From: Arthrobacter ruber
GTDB taxonomy: Bacteria > Actinomycetota > Actinomycetes > Actinomycetales > Micrococcaceae
Length of the DNA stretch: 64,000 nt
Direction of reading: 5' to 3'
Assembly: GCF_002954225.1 (NCBI RefSeq)
Contig: NZ_PPTH01000015.1
Coordinates: 186,001-250,000, forward strand
Shown: piece after piece, positions 43,034-51,444 of the stretch
Position numbering within the stretch: position 1 is the first letter of the stretch
Layout: the number at the start of each line of letters is the position of its first letter
Notes under the pieces: generated by a model
The model's database searches: none
The model's input: the letters and a program-made list of their open reading frames with translations, nothing else
Told to the model about the DNA's origin: nothing
Program-made: the position numbers and the translations under genes

Positions 43034-44749
43034 TCAGGCCACCAGGGCCCGCCGCAGTGTGTCGAGTCCCACGGAACCGAGGTTCAGTGCGCGCGTGTGG
43101 AAGGCGCGGAGGTCGAAGGCGTCGCCCTCGCTGGTGCGCACCTCGTCGCGGATCTGCTCCCAGAGGCGCTGGCCGATCTTGTACGACGGCGCCTGTCCCG
43201 GCCAGCCGAGGTAGCGGGTGTACTCGAAGTCGAGCTGGCCCTCGCTGATGGCGATGTTGCGCTTCAGGAAGTCGTAACCCTTCGCCGGTGTCCAGGTGCC
43301 TTCGCCCCAGCGCTCGGGGACCTCCAGTTCGAGGTGCACGCCGATGTCGAAGACCACGCGGGCGGCACGCATGCGCTGGGCGTCGAGCATGCCGAGGCGG
43401 TCGCCCGGATCGGACAGGAAGCCGAGTTCCTGCATGAGGCGCTCGGCGTAGAGCGCCCAGCCCTCGCCCTGGCCGGACACCCAGATGGCGTTGCGGCGCC
43501 AGGGGTTCAGCAGGGCCCGCTGGTAGGTGGCCGTCGCGATCTGCAGGTGGTGGCCCGGGACGCCCTCGTGGTAGACGGTGGTGGTCTCCTTCCAGGTGGT
43601 GAAGGAGTCCTCACCCTCCGGTACCGACCACCACATGCGGCCGGGGCGGGAGAAGTCGTCGCTCGGGCCCGTGTAGTAGATGCCGCCCTCGTTCGTGGGG
43701 GCGATCCTGCACTCGAGGAGCCGCATGACGTCCGGGATGTCGAAGTGCACCCCGGCCATGGCGTCGACGGCCCTGTCGGAGAGCTCCTGCATCCAGGCCT
43801 GCAGCGCGTCGGTGCCCTGCAACTGGCGGGCGGGGTCCTCGTCGAGGATGCGCATGGCCTCCTCGATCGTCGCGCCCTCGCGGATCTCGTTCGCCACCGC
43901 TTCCTGTTCGGCGATGACGCGGTCGAGTTCCTCGACGCCCCACCGGTACGTCTCCTCGAGGTCGACGGCTGAGCCGAGGAACACCCGTGACATCAGTGCG
44001 TAGCGCTCCCGGCCGACGGCGTCCTTCTCCGGCGCCGAGGGGAGGAGGTCGTCCTGCAGAAAGGAGGCGAGGCCGCGGTAGGCGGCACGCGCGGCGTCGG
44101 CGCCGGACCGGAGCTGCTTCCGCACGGGCTCGGGGAGTTCGGCGTCACCCGCATCCGCAGTGGCACCGAGGGCGTCGAAGAAGCCGCCGTCCTCGGCGTA
44201 CTTGGTGGACTGCTCGACGACGACGGCCACCTGCCGGCGGGCGGCGACGAGGCCGCGCTCGCGACCGGCGCGCAGGGACGAGATGTACCCGTCGATCGCG
44301 CCGGGCATGTTGGCCATGCGGCCCGCGATATTGCCCCAGTCCTCGGCCGTGGCGGTAGGCATGAGGTCGAAGATCGCGCGGATGCTCTGGGCCGGGCAGG
44401 CGATGTTGTTCAGCTCGGCGTAGGAGAGGCCGGTCTCGTGGATCTCGAGGTCGAGCCCGAGCCGCTCCCGCATGGCGTCGAGCGTGACGACGTCGACGTC
44501 GTCGGCGGGCTGCAGGCCGTCCAGCCGGAGCAGGGTCTCCCGGGTTGCTTCCGCCAGGGCTTCTATGCCTGCCGGGGAGTAGTCCCGGTACTCCGTCTCA
44601 TGGCCCGGGATGCCCAGCTCGGTGGCGAAGTCGGGCATGAGTTCGAGGAGTGTCTCGTAGTAGGACGTGGCGACGGCGTCGATCGCCGTCGACGGCCGGG
44701 TGGGCTGTTCGTCGGGGGACGGGGCGGGGGCTGGAGTGTCGTGGGTCAC
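43034..44749 (-). CDS. DUF885 family putative zinc carboxypeptidase
   Basis: A 571-residue protein of the DUF885 family. It contains HEGVPGHHLQ (about 407-416), a metallopeptidase HExxPGHH motif, and the downstream GQGEGWALYAE, which would supply a third ligand Glu. Family members are predicted metallo-carboxypeptidases or dipeptidases acting in the cytoplasm; no signal peptide is visible. The GTG at 44749 is leaderless (TAGGCT 6 bases upstream). Length is normal for the family. Substrate unknown. Confidence 0.88.
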   Translation of the reverse strand: MTHDTPAPAPSPDEQPTRPSTAIDAVATSYYETLLELMPDFATELGIPGHETEYRDYSPAGIEALAEATRETLLRLDGLQPADDVDVVTLDAMRERLGLDLEIHETGLSYAELNNIACPAQSIRAIFDLMPTATAEDWGNIAGRMANMPGAIDGYISSLRAGRERGLVAARRQVAVVVEQSTKYAEDGGFFDALGATADAGDAELPEPVRKQLRSGADAARAAYRGLASFLQDDLLPSAPEKDAVGRERYALMSRVFLGSAVDLEETYRWGVEELDRVIAEQEAVANEIREGATIEEAMRILDEDPARQLQGTDALQAWMQELSDRAVDAMAGVHFDIPDVMRLLECRIAPTNEGGIYYTGPSDDFSRPGRMWWSVPEGEDSFTTWKETTTVYHEGVPGHHLQIATATYQRALLNPWRRNAIWVSGQGEGWALYAERLMQELGFLSDPGDRLGMLDAQRMRAARVVFDIGVHLELEVPERWGEGTWTPAKGYDFLKRNIAISEGQLDFEYTRYLGWPGQAPSYKIGQRLWEQIRDEVRTSEGDAFDLRAFHTRALNLGSVGLDTLRRALVA

Positions 44750-44755
44750 AGCCCG

Positions 44756-44761
44756 AGCCTA
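44756..44761 (-). promoter_or_regulatory. -10 box TAGGCT of the DUF885 gene (leaderless)
   Basis: Minus-strand TAGGCT ends 6 bases before the GTG start, the same box and spacing as maf. Confidence 0.55.
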
Positions 44762-45000
44762 TCGTCAGAAGGTTGCCGGAGGCCACCGGGTGCTCCCGCG
44801 TATCGTTCCCCGAGTCCGGTCGAGGGCAGCGTGCGTGGTCCGGTGCCGCCCGCCCGTGAGCTCCGTGCCGAGACGCGCTGGTCCGGAGGATGTCCGGATG
44901 GAACACTGCTCCTGGAGGAGCCCGACCAGCCGGCCGCCCGGCCGGGATCCCGCACCTGAACGGCCCGGGCGTGGGTCGCCTGGCCGGAGGACTCGCGACG

Positions 45001-45006
45001 TAGGGT
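45001..45006 (+). promoter_or_regulatory. Candidate -10 box of the thioesterase gene
   Basis: TAGGGT lies 73 bases before the ATG at 45080, giving a leader of roughly 65 bases; this gene has a ribosome site. Confidence 0.4.
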
Positions 45007-45079
45007 GCAGGCAGGAGAGCCGTCCGGACGACCGGGGAGATGCGGACCGAGCTGTACGCCCATGGGAACGAAGGGCCTT

Positions 45080-45544
45080 ATGAATGTCACCACGGACCAC
45101 CCGACCGATAGGAAATCATCGATGCCGCACACCCACCCGATCCTCGAGAAGGACCGCGCCTCCCAGTGGCTCGGCATCGACGTCGAGCGTGCCCTTTTCG
45201 GCGACGCGCAGATCTCCATGACCATCCGGGAGGAGATGGTGAACGGCTTCGGTATCGCCCATGGCGGCATCATCTTCGCCTTCGCCGACACGTGCTTCGC
45301 CATGGCCTGCAACGACCCGGACGGCGAGCCCGACGGCGCCTCCGCCACCATCACGGTGGCTTCCGGTGCCGACATCAACTTCGTGGCTCCCGCCTTCCAG
45401 GGCCAGACCCTCACGGCTGCCGGCAGGGTGGTGAACCGCACCGGGCGCAGCGGGATCTACGACATCCGGGTCACGGCGGGCAGCACCCTCATCGCCGAAT
45501 TCCGGGGCCGCAGCCGCACCATCCCGCACGTACCGCCCCGCTGA
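45080..45544 (+). CDS. paaI: PaaI-type hotdog thioesterase
   Basis: A 154-residue hotdog-fold protein with the PaaI motif NGFGIAHGGIIFAFADTCFA (about 54-73), where the Asp of the ADT helix and the Asn/His-Gly-Gly region form the active site. It hydrolyses phenylacetyl- or hydroxyphenylacetyl-CoA-type thioesters, which frees CoA when the phenylacetate pathway stalls. No other paa gene is present here, so the substrate is uncertain. The ATG at 45080 has GAAGG 8 bases upstream; in-frame ATGs at 45062 and 45122 are possible. Confidence 0.85.
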   Translation: MNVTTDHPTDRKSSMPHTHPILEKDRASQWLGIDVERALFGDAQISMTIREEMVNGFGIAHGGIIFAFADTCFAMACNDPDGEPDGASATITVASGADINFVAPAFQGQTLTAAGRVVNRTGRSGIYDIRVTAGSTLIAEFRGRSRTIPHVPPR

Positions 45545-45556
45545 CGCCGGAGGACA

Positions 45557-45590
45557 GGGGGACGATCGTGCCGTGACCCGATCGTGCCCC
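45557..45590. terminator. Inverted repeat after the thioesterase gene
   Basis: Twelve-base arms (45557-45568 and 45579-45590) built on ACGATCG/CGATCGT with flanking GGGG/CCCC and one mismatch, 12 bases after the stop. Terminator or operator for the serpin gene. Confidence 0.5.
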
Positions 45591-45652
45591 TGGTCCCCAT
45601 GGCCCTCGACAGGCAGCGCACCTACGGTGGAGGAACAAGCAAGGGGGAACTG

Positions 45653-46921
45653 ATGAAGCATCGTCGCGAGCAGCAGCGGCAGCCAGGGCGGATCAGCAGG
45701 ACGGCGACCACGACGGCGGCCCTGGTGCTGCTGACCGCGTGCACCGCGTCGACGCCCGGGCAGCAGATGGCGCCCGTCGACCGGGTCCTCCAGCAGGGCG
45801 TCCGCCCGGAAGCGACGGACGCCCTGCTGCGGTCCACCTTCCGCCTCGGCGCAGCGATGACGACCGATCCGGCGTCGAACCAGGTCACGAGCCCTCTCGG
45901 TGCGCTCTACGCCGTGTCCATGTTGCGGGCCGGAGCGGGGACGACGACGGCGGCGGAGATGGACGCCGTGCTCGGACTCCCGGCCGAACACCACGAGGCG
46001 ATGAACGCCCTCCTCGCCCGCGTGCAGTACTTCGACGGTGATCCGGGAAGCGTCGACGAGGAGGATCCGCCCGGGAAGCCCGTGCTGCACCTCGCCAATG
46101 CGGTGTTCGTCCCCGAGGGCGGAACGACCGGCGAGGGTTACCTCGAGACGCTCGCCCGCCACTACGGCGCAGGCGTCCATCCGGTGGACTTCGCGGACCC
46201 GTCGACTCCGGCACGGATCGACGACTGGGTGTCGGCCGAGACCGGAGGCAGGATCACGAAGGCACCCATCGAGGTGGGCGCGGGCACCACGCTGTCACTT
46301 CTCAACACCGTGTACTTCGCGGCGGCATGGGACGAGCCCTTCGACCCCTCCGGCACCGTCGACCGGGATTTCGTCCTGGCGGACGGCAGCAGCGTGGACG
46401 TCCCGATGATGCACGGCACCAGGACGGTGCGCCACGTACAGGCCGCCGGATGGACCGGGATCGACCTGCCGTACGGCGAGGGTTTCTCGATGCGGCTCAT
46501 CCTGCCGGCGGAAGGATCACCGCCGGAGTGGAACGGACAGGAGTTGCTCGACATGGCGCTGCTGTTCGACGCGGCGGAGGACGTGTGGGTGGACCTGGCG
46601 CTGCCGACATGGGACCACGCGTTCGAGCAGGACCTCCTGGGACCGCTGACCGCCATCGGACTCGAGGAGTCCTTCGGGCCGGACCCGGACTTCCGGAAGA
46701 TACAGCCGGGGTCCTTCGTCGCCGGGGCAGCCCAGGCCGCCAACATCACCGTGGCGGAGAAGGGGACGATCGCCGCAGCAGTGACGCAGCTGACGATGAT
46801 GGCGAGTGCTCCGGCGCCGCCCGAGCTGAGCGTCACCTTCGACCGCCCCTTCGGCTACCAGATCATCCACGAGGACACGGGACTCCCACTGTTCCTGGGA
46901 GCGGTCGCCGATCCGCGCTAG
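45653..46921 (+). CDS. Serpin-family protease inhibitor lipoprotein
   Basis: A 422-residue serpin. A basic N-terminus leads to lipobox LVLLTAC, so it is likely anchored outside the membrane. The serpin core includes TSPLGALYAVSML, LLNTVYFAAAWDEPFD and the C-terminal DRPFGYQIIHEDTGLPLFLGAV. The hinge before the reactive loop reads EKGTIAAAVTQL, close to the small-residue hinge of inhibitory serpins (EEGTEAAAAT) but with K and I replacing two Glu. The loop then runs TMMASAPAPPELSV. It probably blocks a serine protease, perhaps of competitors or its own envelope. The ATG at 45653 has GGGGGAAC upstream. Bacterial serpins are sporadic, so horizontal acquisition is possible. Confidence 0.9.
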   Translation: MKHRREQQRQPGRISRTATTTAALVLLTACTASTPGQQMAPVDRVLQQGVRPEATDALLRSTFRLGAAMTTDPASNQVTSPLGALYAVSMLRAGAGTTTAAEMDAVLGLPAEHHEAMNALLARVQYFDGDPGSVDEEDPPGKPVLHLANAVFVPEGGTTGEGYLETLARHYGAGVHPVDFADPSTPARIDDWVSAETGGRITKAPIEVGAGTTLSLLNTVYFAAAWDEPFDPSGTVDRDFVLADGSSVDVPMMHGTRTVRHVQAAGWTGIDLPYGEGFSMRLILPAEGSPPEWNGQELLDMALLFDAAEDVWVDLALPTWDHAFEQDLLGPLTAIGLEESFGPDPDFRKIQPGSFVAGAAQAANITVAEKGTIAAAVTQLTMMASAPAPPELSVTFDRPFGYQIIHEDTGLPLFLGAVADPR

Positions 46922-46937
46922 CGGCTGCCCGCAGGCA

Positions 46938-47225
46938 TCAGCGGACGCTGCGCCGCCAGGATCCAGGACCCGGCGTGGGGCCGAGCCTCAGCAGCGCCCG
47001 CCTGACCCACGAGCGCCCGTGGTTCGGCGCGTCGTCCGTCTCCACGGCGCCCTCCAGGGCCACGACGACGGCGGTCAGTGCCGCGAGCTCCTCCTCGGTC
47101 GGGTTGCCGGACACGACCGAGAGGACGGCAGGGTCGTCGGCAGGGACGCCGAGCCGGCCGTCGCCCGGCGCGGCCGCGCCATCGGACACCCCGGGCGAGC
47201 CGGCCACTTTCTTCCGGCCCGTCAC
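46938..47225 (-). CDS. accE: Acyl-CoA carboxylase epsilon subunit
   Basis: A 95-residue protein whose GTG overlaps the accD5 stop as GTGA. The core [20 protein letters not shown] (about 35-54) and the end [21 protein letters not shown] match the actinobacterial AccE/PccE subunit, which docks the alpha and beta subunits together and stimulates activity. The first ~30 residues are disordered. The frame remains open upstream through accD5, but that part is antisense-like shadow. It ends 16 bases from the convergent serpin gene. Confidence 0.9.
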   Translation of the reverse strand: MTGRKKVAGSPGVSDGAAAPGDGRLGVPADDPAVLSVVSGNPTEEELAALTAVVVALEGAVETDDAPNHGRSWVRRALLRLGPTPGPGSWRRSVR

Positions 47226-48817
47226 AGCGGGATGTTCCCGTGCTTCTTGACGGGGTTCGAGGCCCGCTTGTCGCGCAGGGCCCGGAGCCCACGCACGATC
47301 TGCAGGCGCGTCTCCGACGGGGCGATCACGGCGTCCACGTACCCGAGCTGCGCGGCCTGGTACGGGTTCAGCAGCTCCTCCTCGTACTGCTGCACCACGT
47401 CGGCGCGGGCGGCCTCGACGTCGCCGCCGGCCTCGGCCACCGCCTTGAGCTGCCCGCGGTAGAGGATGTTGACGGCACCCTGCGCACCCATGACCCCGAT
47501 CTGCGCCGTGGGCCAGGCGAGATTCAGGTCGGCGCCCAGCTTCTTGGACCCCATGACGATGTACGCGCCGCCGTAGGCCTTGCGGGTGATGACCGTCAGC
47601 TTGGGAACCGTGGCCTCGGCGTAGGCGTAGAGCAGCTTCGCGCCACGCCGGATGATGCCCTGGAACTCCTGGTCCTTGCCGGGGAGGAACCCGGGCACGT
47701 CCACGAGCGTCAGGATGGGGATGTTGAAGGCGTCGCAGTGACGCACGAAGCGCGCGGCCTTCTCGGAGGCGTTGATGTCGAGCGTCCCGGCGAACTGCAG
47801 GGGCTGATTGGCCACGATGCCGATGGTGTGGCCCTCCACGCGGGCGTACCCGGTCACCACGTTCGGCGCGTACAGCGACTGCATCTCGAGGAAGTGGTTG
47901 TCGTCCACGATCGCGCTGATGACGGCGTGCATGTCGTACGGCTGGTTCGCGGCGTCCGGGATCAGCTCGTCGAGGGCGAGGTCCTCCTCGGTGACCTCCG
48001 GCTCCTCCACGAACGCCGTCAGCGGGGCCTCCGCCAGGTTGTTCGAGGGGAGGAAGTCGAGGAGCTCGCGCACGAACCCGATGGCGTCGGCCTCGTCGGA
48101 GGCGAGGTACGCGGAGGTGCCGGTGGTCGTGTTGTGCTGCCGCGCGCCACCGAGGGTCTCCATGTCCACGTCCTCGCCCGTCACCGTCTTGATGACGTCG
48201 GGGCCCGTGATGAACATGTGCGAGGTCTTGTCCACCATGACCACGAAGTCGGTCAGCGCGGGGGAGTACGCCGCGCCGCCGGCGCACGGGCCCATGATGA
48301 GGGAGATCTGCGGGACCACGCCCGAGGCGTGGACGTTGTTCCGGAAGATGTCGGCGAACATCGCGAGCGAGGCCACGCCCTCCTGGATGCGGGCACCGCC
48401 GCCGTCGTTGATGCCGATCACGGGGCAGCCGTTGCGCAGGGCGAACTCCTGCACCTTCACGATCTTCTCTCCGTTGACCTGGCTCAGCGAGCCGCCGTAG
48501 ACGGTGAAGTCCTGGCTGTAGATCGCGACCAGCCGGCCGTCCACGGTCGCGTAACCGGAGACGACGCCGTCGCCCAGCGGCCTCTTCCGCTCCATGCCGA
48601 ACGCGGTGGAACGGTGGACGGCGAGGGCGTCGAACTCCACGAAGGAGCCCTCGTCCACGAGCAGGTCGATGCGCTCGCGGGCCGTGTTCTTGCCGCGCGC
48701 GTGCTGCCTCTCGATCGCCTCGGGGCCGGAGGGCTGCTCGGAGAGCGCCTTGCGCCGCCGGAAGTCGGCGAGCTTCCCGGCCGTCGTGGTGAGGTCGGGC
48801 TGCAGGTCCTGGTGCAT
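47222..48817 (-). CDS. accD5: Acyl-CoA carboxylase beta subunit (carboxyltransferase)
   Basis: A 531-residue carboxyltransferase with both crotonase-like halves. N-half: [37 protein letters not shown]-half: [50 protein letters not shown]. It moves CO2 from biotin on AccA3 to propionyl- or acetyl-CoA, supplying methylmalonyl-/malonyl-CoA. The Asp/Ile residue that separates acetyl- from propionyl-specific forms was not assigned. The ATG at 48817 has CCGGAG upstream. -10 TAGACT and an inverted repeat at 48923 form its promoter region. Coupled to accE. Confidence 0.95.
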   Translation of the reverse strand: MHQDLQPDLTTTAGKLADFRRRKALSEQPSGPEAIERQHARGKNTARERIDLLVDEGSFVEFDALAVHRSTAFGMERKRPLGDGVVSGYATVDGRLVAIYSQDFTVYGGSLSQVNGEKIVKVQEFALRNGCPVIGINDGGGARIQEGVASLAMFADIFRNNVHASGVVPQISLIMGPCAGGAAYSPALTDFVVMVDKTSHMFITGPDVIKTVTGEDVDMETLGGARQHNTTTGTSAYLASDEADAIGFVRELLDFLPSNNLAEAPLTAFVEEPEVTEEDLALDELIPDAANQPYDMHAVISAIVDDNHFLEMQSLYAPNVVTGYARVEGHTIGIVANQPLQFAGTLDINASEKAARFVRHCDAFNIPILTLVDVPGFLPGKDQEFQGIIRRGAKLLYAYAEATVPKLTVITRKAYGGAYIVMGSKKLGADLNLAWPTAQIGVMGAQGAVNILYRGQLKAVAEAGGDVEAARADVVQQYEEELLNPYQAAQLGYVDAVIAPSETRLQIVRGLRALRDKRASNPVKKHGNIPL

Positions 48818-48894
48818 GGGTACTCCGGTCGGCGCGTGGCAGGGGCAGGCGCCGACGGCTGGAGGTTTCCGACAACGTGCGGCGCAATTCATCA

Positions 48895-48900
48895 AGTCTA
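48895..48900 (-). promoter_or_regulatory. -10 box TAGACT of accD5
   Basis: Minus-strand TAGACT, predicted start near 48888 and a leader of about 70 bases. The inverted repeat at 48923-48939 is centred near -43. Confidence 0.5.
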
Positions 48901-48922
48901 GTGAGGTTTGAGGAGCTCGCCG

Positions 48923-48939
48923 TTGTAGGACGTCTACAG
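48923..48939. promoter_or_regulatory. Inverted repeat TTGTAGG-N3-TCTACAG upstream of accD5
   Basis: Five of seven arm pairs match and the layout (7-3-7) equals that of the accA3 site at 39923-39939. It lies at about -43 from the predicted accD5 start, where it could touch RNA polymerase or block it. Confidence 0.55.
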
Positions 48940-48969
48940 TTTCCCTCCCCATCGCTTAGCCGGCGGAGA

Positions 48970-48991
48970 GATGTTACCGACGGGTAACATC
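48970..48991. promoter_or_regulatory. Perfect 22-bp palindromic operator candidate
   Basis: Arms GATGTTACC and GGTAACATC with spacer GACG. It is AT-rich in a GC-rich context and lies 49-70 bases before the SDR start, between accD5 and SDR. The form TTACC-N4-GGTAA is typical of TetR-type operators (inference). Confidence 0.6.
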
Positions 48992-49027
48992 GGTGCGTCG
49001 CGGCACGGTCCCGGCGCCGCCGCTGTC

Positions 49028-49033
49028 TAGGGT
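49028..49033 (+). promoter_or_regulatory. -10 box TAGGGT of the SDR gene (leaderless)
   Basis: TAGGGT ends 6 bases before the ATG at 49040. GGAG in the spacer is too close to act as a normal ribosome site. Confidence 0.5.
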
Positions 49034-49039
49034 GGAGCC

Positions 49040-49906
49040 ATGACTGCACGCAACGAAGCTCAGCCCCGGACGCCGGGAGCCGGCGCCACGCTCGCCGGCC
49101 GCACCATCCTCATGTCCGGCGGGAGCCGCGGCATCGGCCTGGCGATCGCGCTGCGGGCCGCCCGCGACGGCGCGAACGTGGCCCTCATGGCCAAGACCGG
49201 CGAACCGCACCCGAAGCTCGAGGGCACCGTCCACACCGCGGCCGAGCAGATCGAGGCCGCCGGCGGCCGCGCCCTGCCGATCGTCGGCGACGTCCGGAAC
49301 GACGACGACGTCCGCGCCGCCGTGGATGCCACCGTGGGCACCTTCGGCGGGATCGACATCGTGGTCAACAACGCCTCCGCGATCGACCTGTCGAAGACAC
49401 CGGACGTGGACATGAAGCGCTACGACCTCATGGCCGACATCAACGTCCGCGGCACCTTCATGCTCAGCAAGTTCGCCCTCGACGCGCTGAAGGGCTCCGC
49501 CAATCCGCACATCCTCACGCTCTCCCCGCCCCTGAACCTCGCGCCACGGTGGGCCGGCATGCATCTGGCCTACACGATGGCCAAGTACGGCATGAGCCTG
49601 ACAACCCTCGGACTCGCCGAGGAGCTGAAGGACGACGGCGTGGCCGTGAACTCGCTCTGGCCCGCGACGCTCATCGACACGGCGGCCATCCGCAACATGC
49701 CGGGTGGCAGCCGGATGGTGCGGGCGGCGCGGAGCCCCGAGATCGTGGCCGACGCCGCGCACGCCGTCCTCGTCCGCCCGGCCCGGAGCTGCACCGGCAA
49801 CTTCTACACGGACGAGCAGGTCCTGCGCGAGGAAGGCGTCACCGACCTCACGGGGTACAGCCTCGGGGCCCCCGAGGATCAGCTGGTCCCGGACATCTTC
49901 CTCTGA
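49040..49906 (+). CDS. Short-chain dehydrogenase/reductase (HSDL2-like)
   Basis: A 288-residue SDR with the cofactor loop SGGSRGIG (26-33), NNAS motif (VVNNASAI) and catalytic YTMAK. The active Ser lies in TLSPP. The overall shape (GEPHPKLEGTVHTAAEQIEAA after the cofactor motif) matches the HSDL2-type subgroup associated with lipid or acyl-CoA metabolism. It likely uses NADP(H). Its promoter region with a 22-bp palindrome is shared with accD5, so joint control with fatty-acid genes is plausible. Substrate unknown. Confidence 0.88.
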   Translation: MTARNEAQPRTPGAGATLAGRTILMSGGSRGIGLAIALRAARDGANVALMAKTGEPHPKLEGTVHTAAEQIEAAGGRALPIVGDVRNDDDVRAAVDATVGTFGGIDIVVNNASAIDLSKTPDVDMKRYDLMADINVRGTFMLSKFALDALKGSANPHILTLSPPLNLAPRWAGMHLAYTMAKYGMSLTTLGLAEELKDDGVAVNSLWPATLIDTAAIRNMPGGSRMVRAARSPEIVADAAHAVLVRPARSCTGNFYTDEQVLREEGVTDLTGYSLGAPEDQLVPDIFL

Positions 49907-49940
49907 CCCCCGGCGCCGGGGGCACGGGTGCCGGTCCGGA

Positions 49941-49946
49941 TAAGAT
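49941..49946 (+). promoter_or_regulatory. -10 box TAAGAT of birA (leaderless)
   Basis: TAAGAT ends 7 bases before the ATG at 49954; no ribosome site. Confidence 0.5.
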
Positions 49947-49953
49947 CGATGCC

Positions 49954-50835
49954 ATGTCCTCCCGTTACTCCAACCTCGAGCGCCCCGGCCTGGACCTCGG
50001 CGCGCTGAGGACGGCCCTGTGCATGCCGGCGGGCCCGTACGCGCGCCTCGACATCGTGGCGCAGACGGGATCCACCAACACGGACCTGGTGGAGCACGCG
50101 CAGCGGGAGGCCGCGGGCTGGCCGGACCTCAGCGTCCTCGGGGCCGAGGTGCAGACGGCCGGCCGCGGACGGCTGGACCGTCGCTGGGTGGCGCCGGAAC
50201 GGTCGTCGCTCTTCGTGAGCGTGCTCCTGCGCCCCTTCAACCGGCAGGGCCGGCCCGTGCCCACCACCGCCTACTCCTGGTTCTCGCTGCTCGCCGCCCT
50301 GGCGCTCGCCGAGAGCATCGAGGACCGCACCGAGATCGCACCGCAGCTCAAGTGGCCCAACGACGTCACGGTGGACGGCCGCAAGCTGGCCGGCGTACTG
50401 GCGCAGTTCGTGCCCGGCGCCGGCGCGGAGCCGCCTGCCGTCGTCGTCGGGGTGGGACTCAACGTCAGCCTCACCGACGACGAGCTCCCCGTCCCCACCG
50501 CCACCAGCCTGCTCCTAGAGTACGCCGGCACCACGGACCGCAACATCCTCCTGAAGTCGTTCCTGCGCACGCTCGCCGACTCCTACCGCTCCTTCTGCGA
50601 CGTCGACGGCGACGCCGCGGCGGCGTGGGACGACGGGCCGTCCCTGCACGCCCGCATCACCGCCCGCATGACGACCCTCGGCCAGGACGTCCGGGCCGAA
50701 CTGCCCGGAGGCGCCCTGCTGAGCGGGCGCGCGCTGGCCCTCGACGCGCACGGGGCGCTGATCCTGCGCGATGACGACGGCGAACGGCACACCGTGTCGG
50801 CGGGCGAGGTCGTGCACCTGCGTCCGCAGGCGTAG
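49954..50835 (+). CDS. birA: Biotin-[acetyl-CoA carboxylase] ligase BirA
   Basis: A 293-residue biotin protein ligase without the DNA-binding N-domain of E. coli BirA. Ligase motifs: TGSTNTDLV, GRGRLDRRWVAPE (biotinyl-AMP loop), LKWPNDV. A C-terminal SH3-like domain follows (about 230-293; GRALALDAHGALILRDD). It charges the biotin carrier K579 of AccA3 and other carriers. The ATG at 49954 is leaderless. It heads the rightward run birA-PH-adenylate cyclase, 3 bases before the PH gene, as birA and a membrane PH gene (Rv3279c-Rv3278c) are neighbours in mycobacteria. Confidence 0.95.
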   Translation: MSSRYSNLERPGLDLGALRTALCMPAGPYARLDIVAQTGSTNTDLVEHAQREAAGWPDLSVLGAEVQTAGRGRLDRRWVAPERSSLFVSVLLRPFNRQGRPVPTTAYSWFSLLAALALAESIEDRTEIAPQLKWPNDVTVDGRKLAGVLAQFVPGAGAEPPAVVVGVGLNVSLTDDELPVPTATSLLLEYAGTTDRNILLKSFLRTLADSYRSFCDVDGDAAAAWDDGPSLHARITARMTTLGQDVRAELPGGALLSGRALALDAHGALILRDDDGERHTVSAGEVVHLRPQA

Positions 50836-50838
50836 GCC

Positions 50839-51444
50839 GTGCGGATCAAGCTGCTGCCGGGTGAACGGATCCTCGTGCGCACCCGCCCCAATCCGCTGCC
50901 GCTGGTCGGGCCGGTCCTCGCCGGGTTCGTCATCCTCGCCCTCGGCGGCTTCGGCCTCGGATACCTCGTGCACCGGCCCCTGCCGGGCCTCGCCGAGTGG
51001 CAGCCCGTCCTCGCGGCGGGCGCTCTCGTCGTCGTCGTGCTCCTGCTGCTGCGCGTGGTGGTGCGGCCCCTGATCCGCTGGTCCGGCCACCGCTACGTCC
51101 TCACCAGCATGCGGCTCATCCACCGGCGCGGCGTCACGCGGCGCACCGAGCACCAGATCAACCTGTCCGCCATCTCCCAGCTGCAGACGGAGCAGGGGCT
51201 GCTGCAGCGGATGGTGCGCAGCGGCACGCTCGTCGCCGACCTCGGCTTCGACCGCGTCCACGCCTACAGCGACGTGCCGCAGATCGCAACCTTCAAGGAG
51301 TTCGTGGTGCAGGCGATCAGCGAACTGCCCCTGACCCGCATGTTCGATGGTGTAGACATGGAAATCGACCCGCAGTACGCCCGCGGCGGCACGCCCGGGC
51401 ACCAGACGTGGGCACGGCAGGAATGGAGGGGCGAGCAAGCGTGA
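50839..51444 (+). CDS. Membrane protein with bacterial PH domain
   Basis: A 201-residue protein with two transmembrane segments (about 24-47 and 58-78) and a bacterial pleckstrin-homology-like domain (about 85-165; GHRYVLTSMRLIHRRG, LSAISQLQTEQGLLQRMV). The domain is thought to bind lipid or protein at the membrane. GTG start, 3 bases after birA. Its stop overlaps the cyclase GTG (GTGA), linking the two. Function unknown. Confidence 0.88.
   Translation: MRIKLLPGERILVRTRPNPLPLVGPVLAGFVILALGGFGLGYLVHRPLPGLAEWQPVLAAGALVVVVLLLLRVVVRPLIRWSGHRYVLTSMRLIHRRGVTRRTEHQINLSAISQLQTEQGLLQRMVRSGTLVADLGFDRVHAYSDVPQIATFKEFVVQAISELPLTRMFDGVDMEIDPQYARGGTPGHQTWARQEWRGEQA

Larger units (their letters stand above)
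44750..45079. other. Divergent intergenic region, DUF885/thioesterase
   Basis: About 330 bases. It holds the leaderless DUF885 promoter at the left end and a TAGGGT box at 45001 for the thioesterase. Nothing else is recognised. Confidence 0.5.

Noticed and set aside
47226-49049. Long frame upstream of accE in the same phase
   Set aside because: It is the shifted frame of accD5. Only the last 95 codons, after the accD5 stop, match the epsilon subunit.
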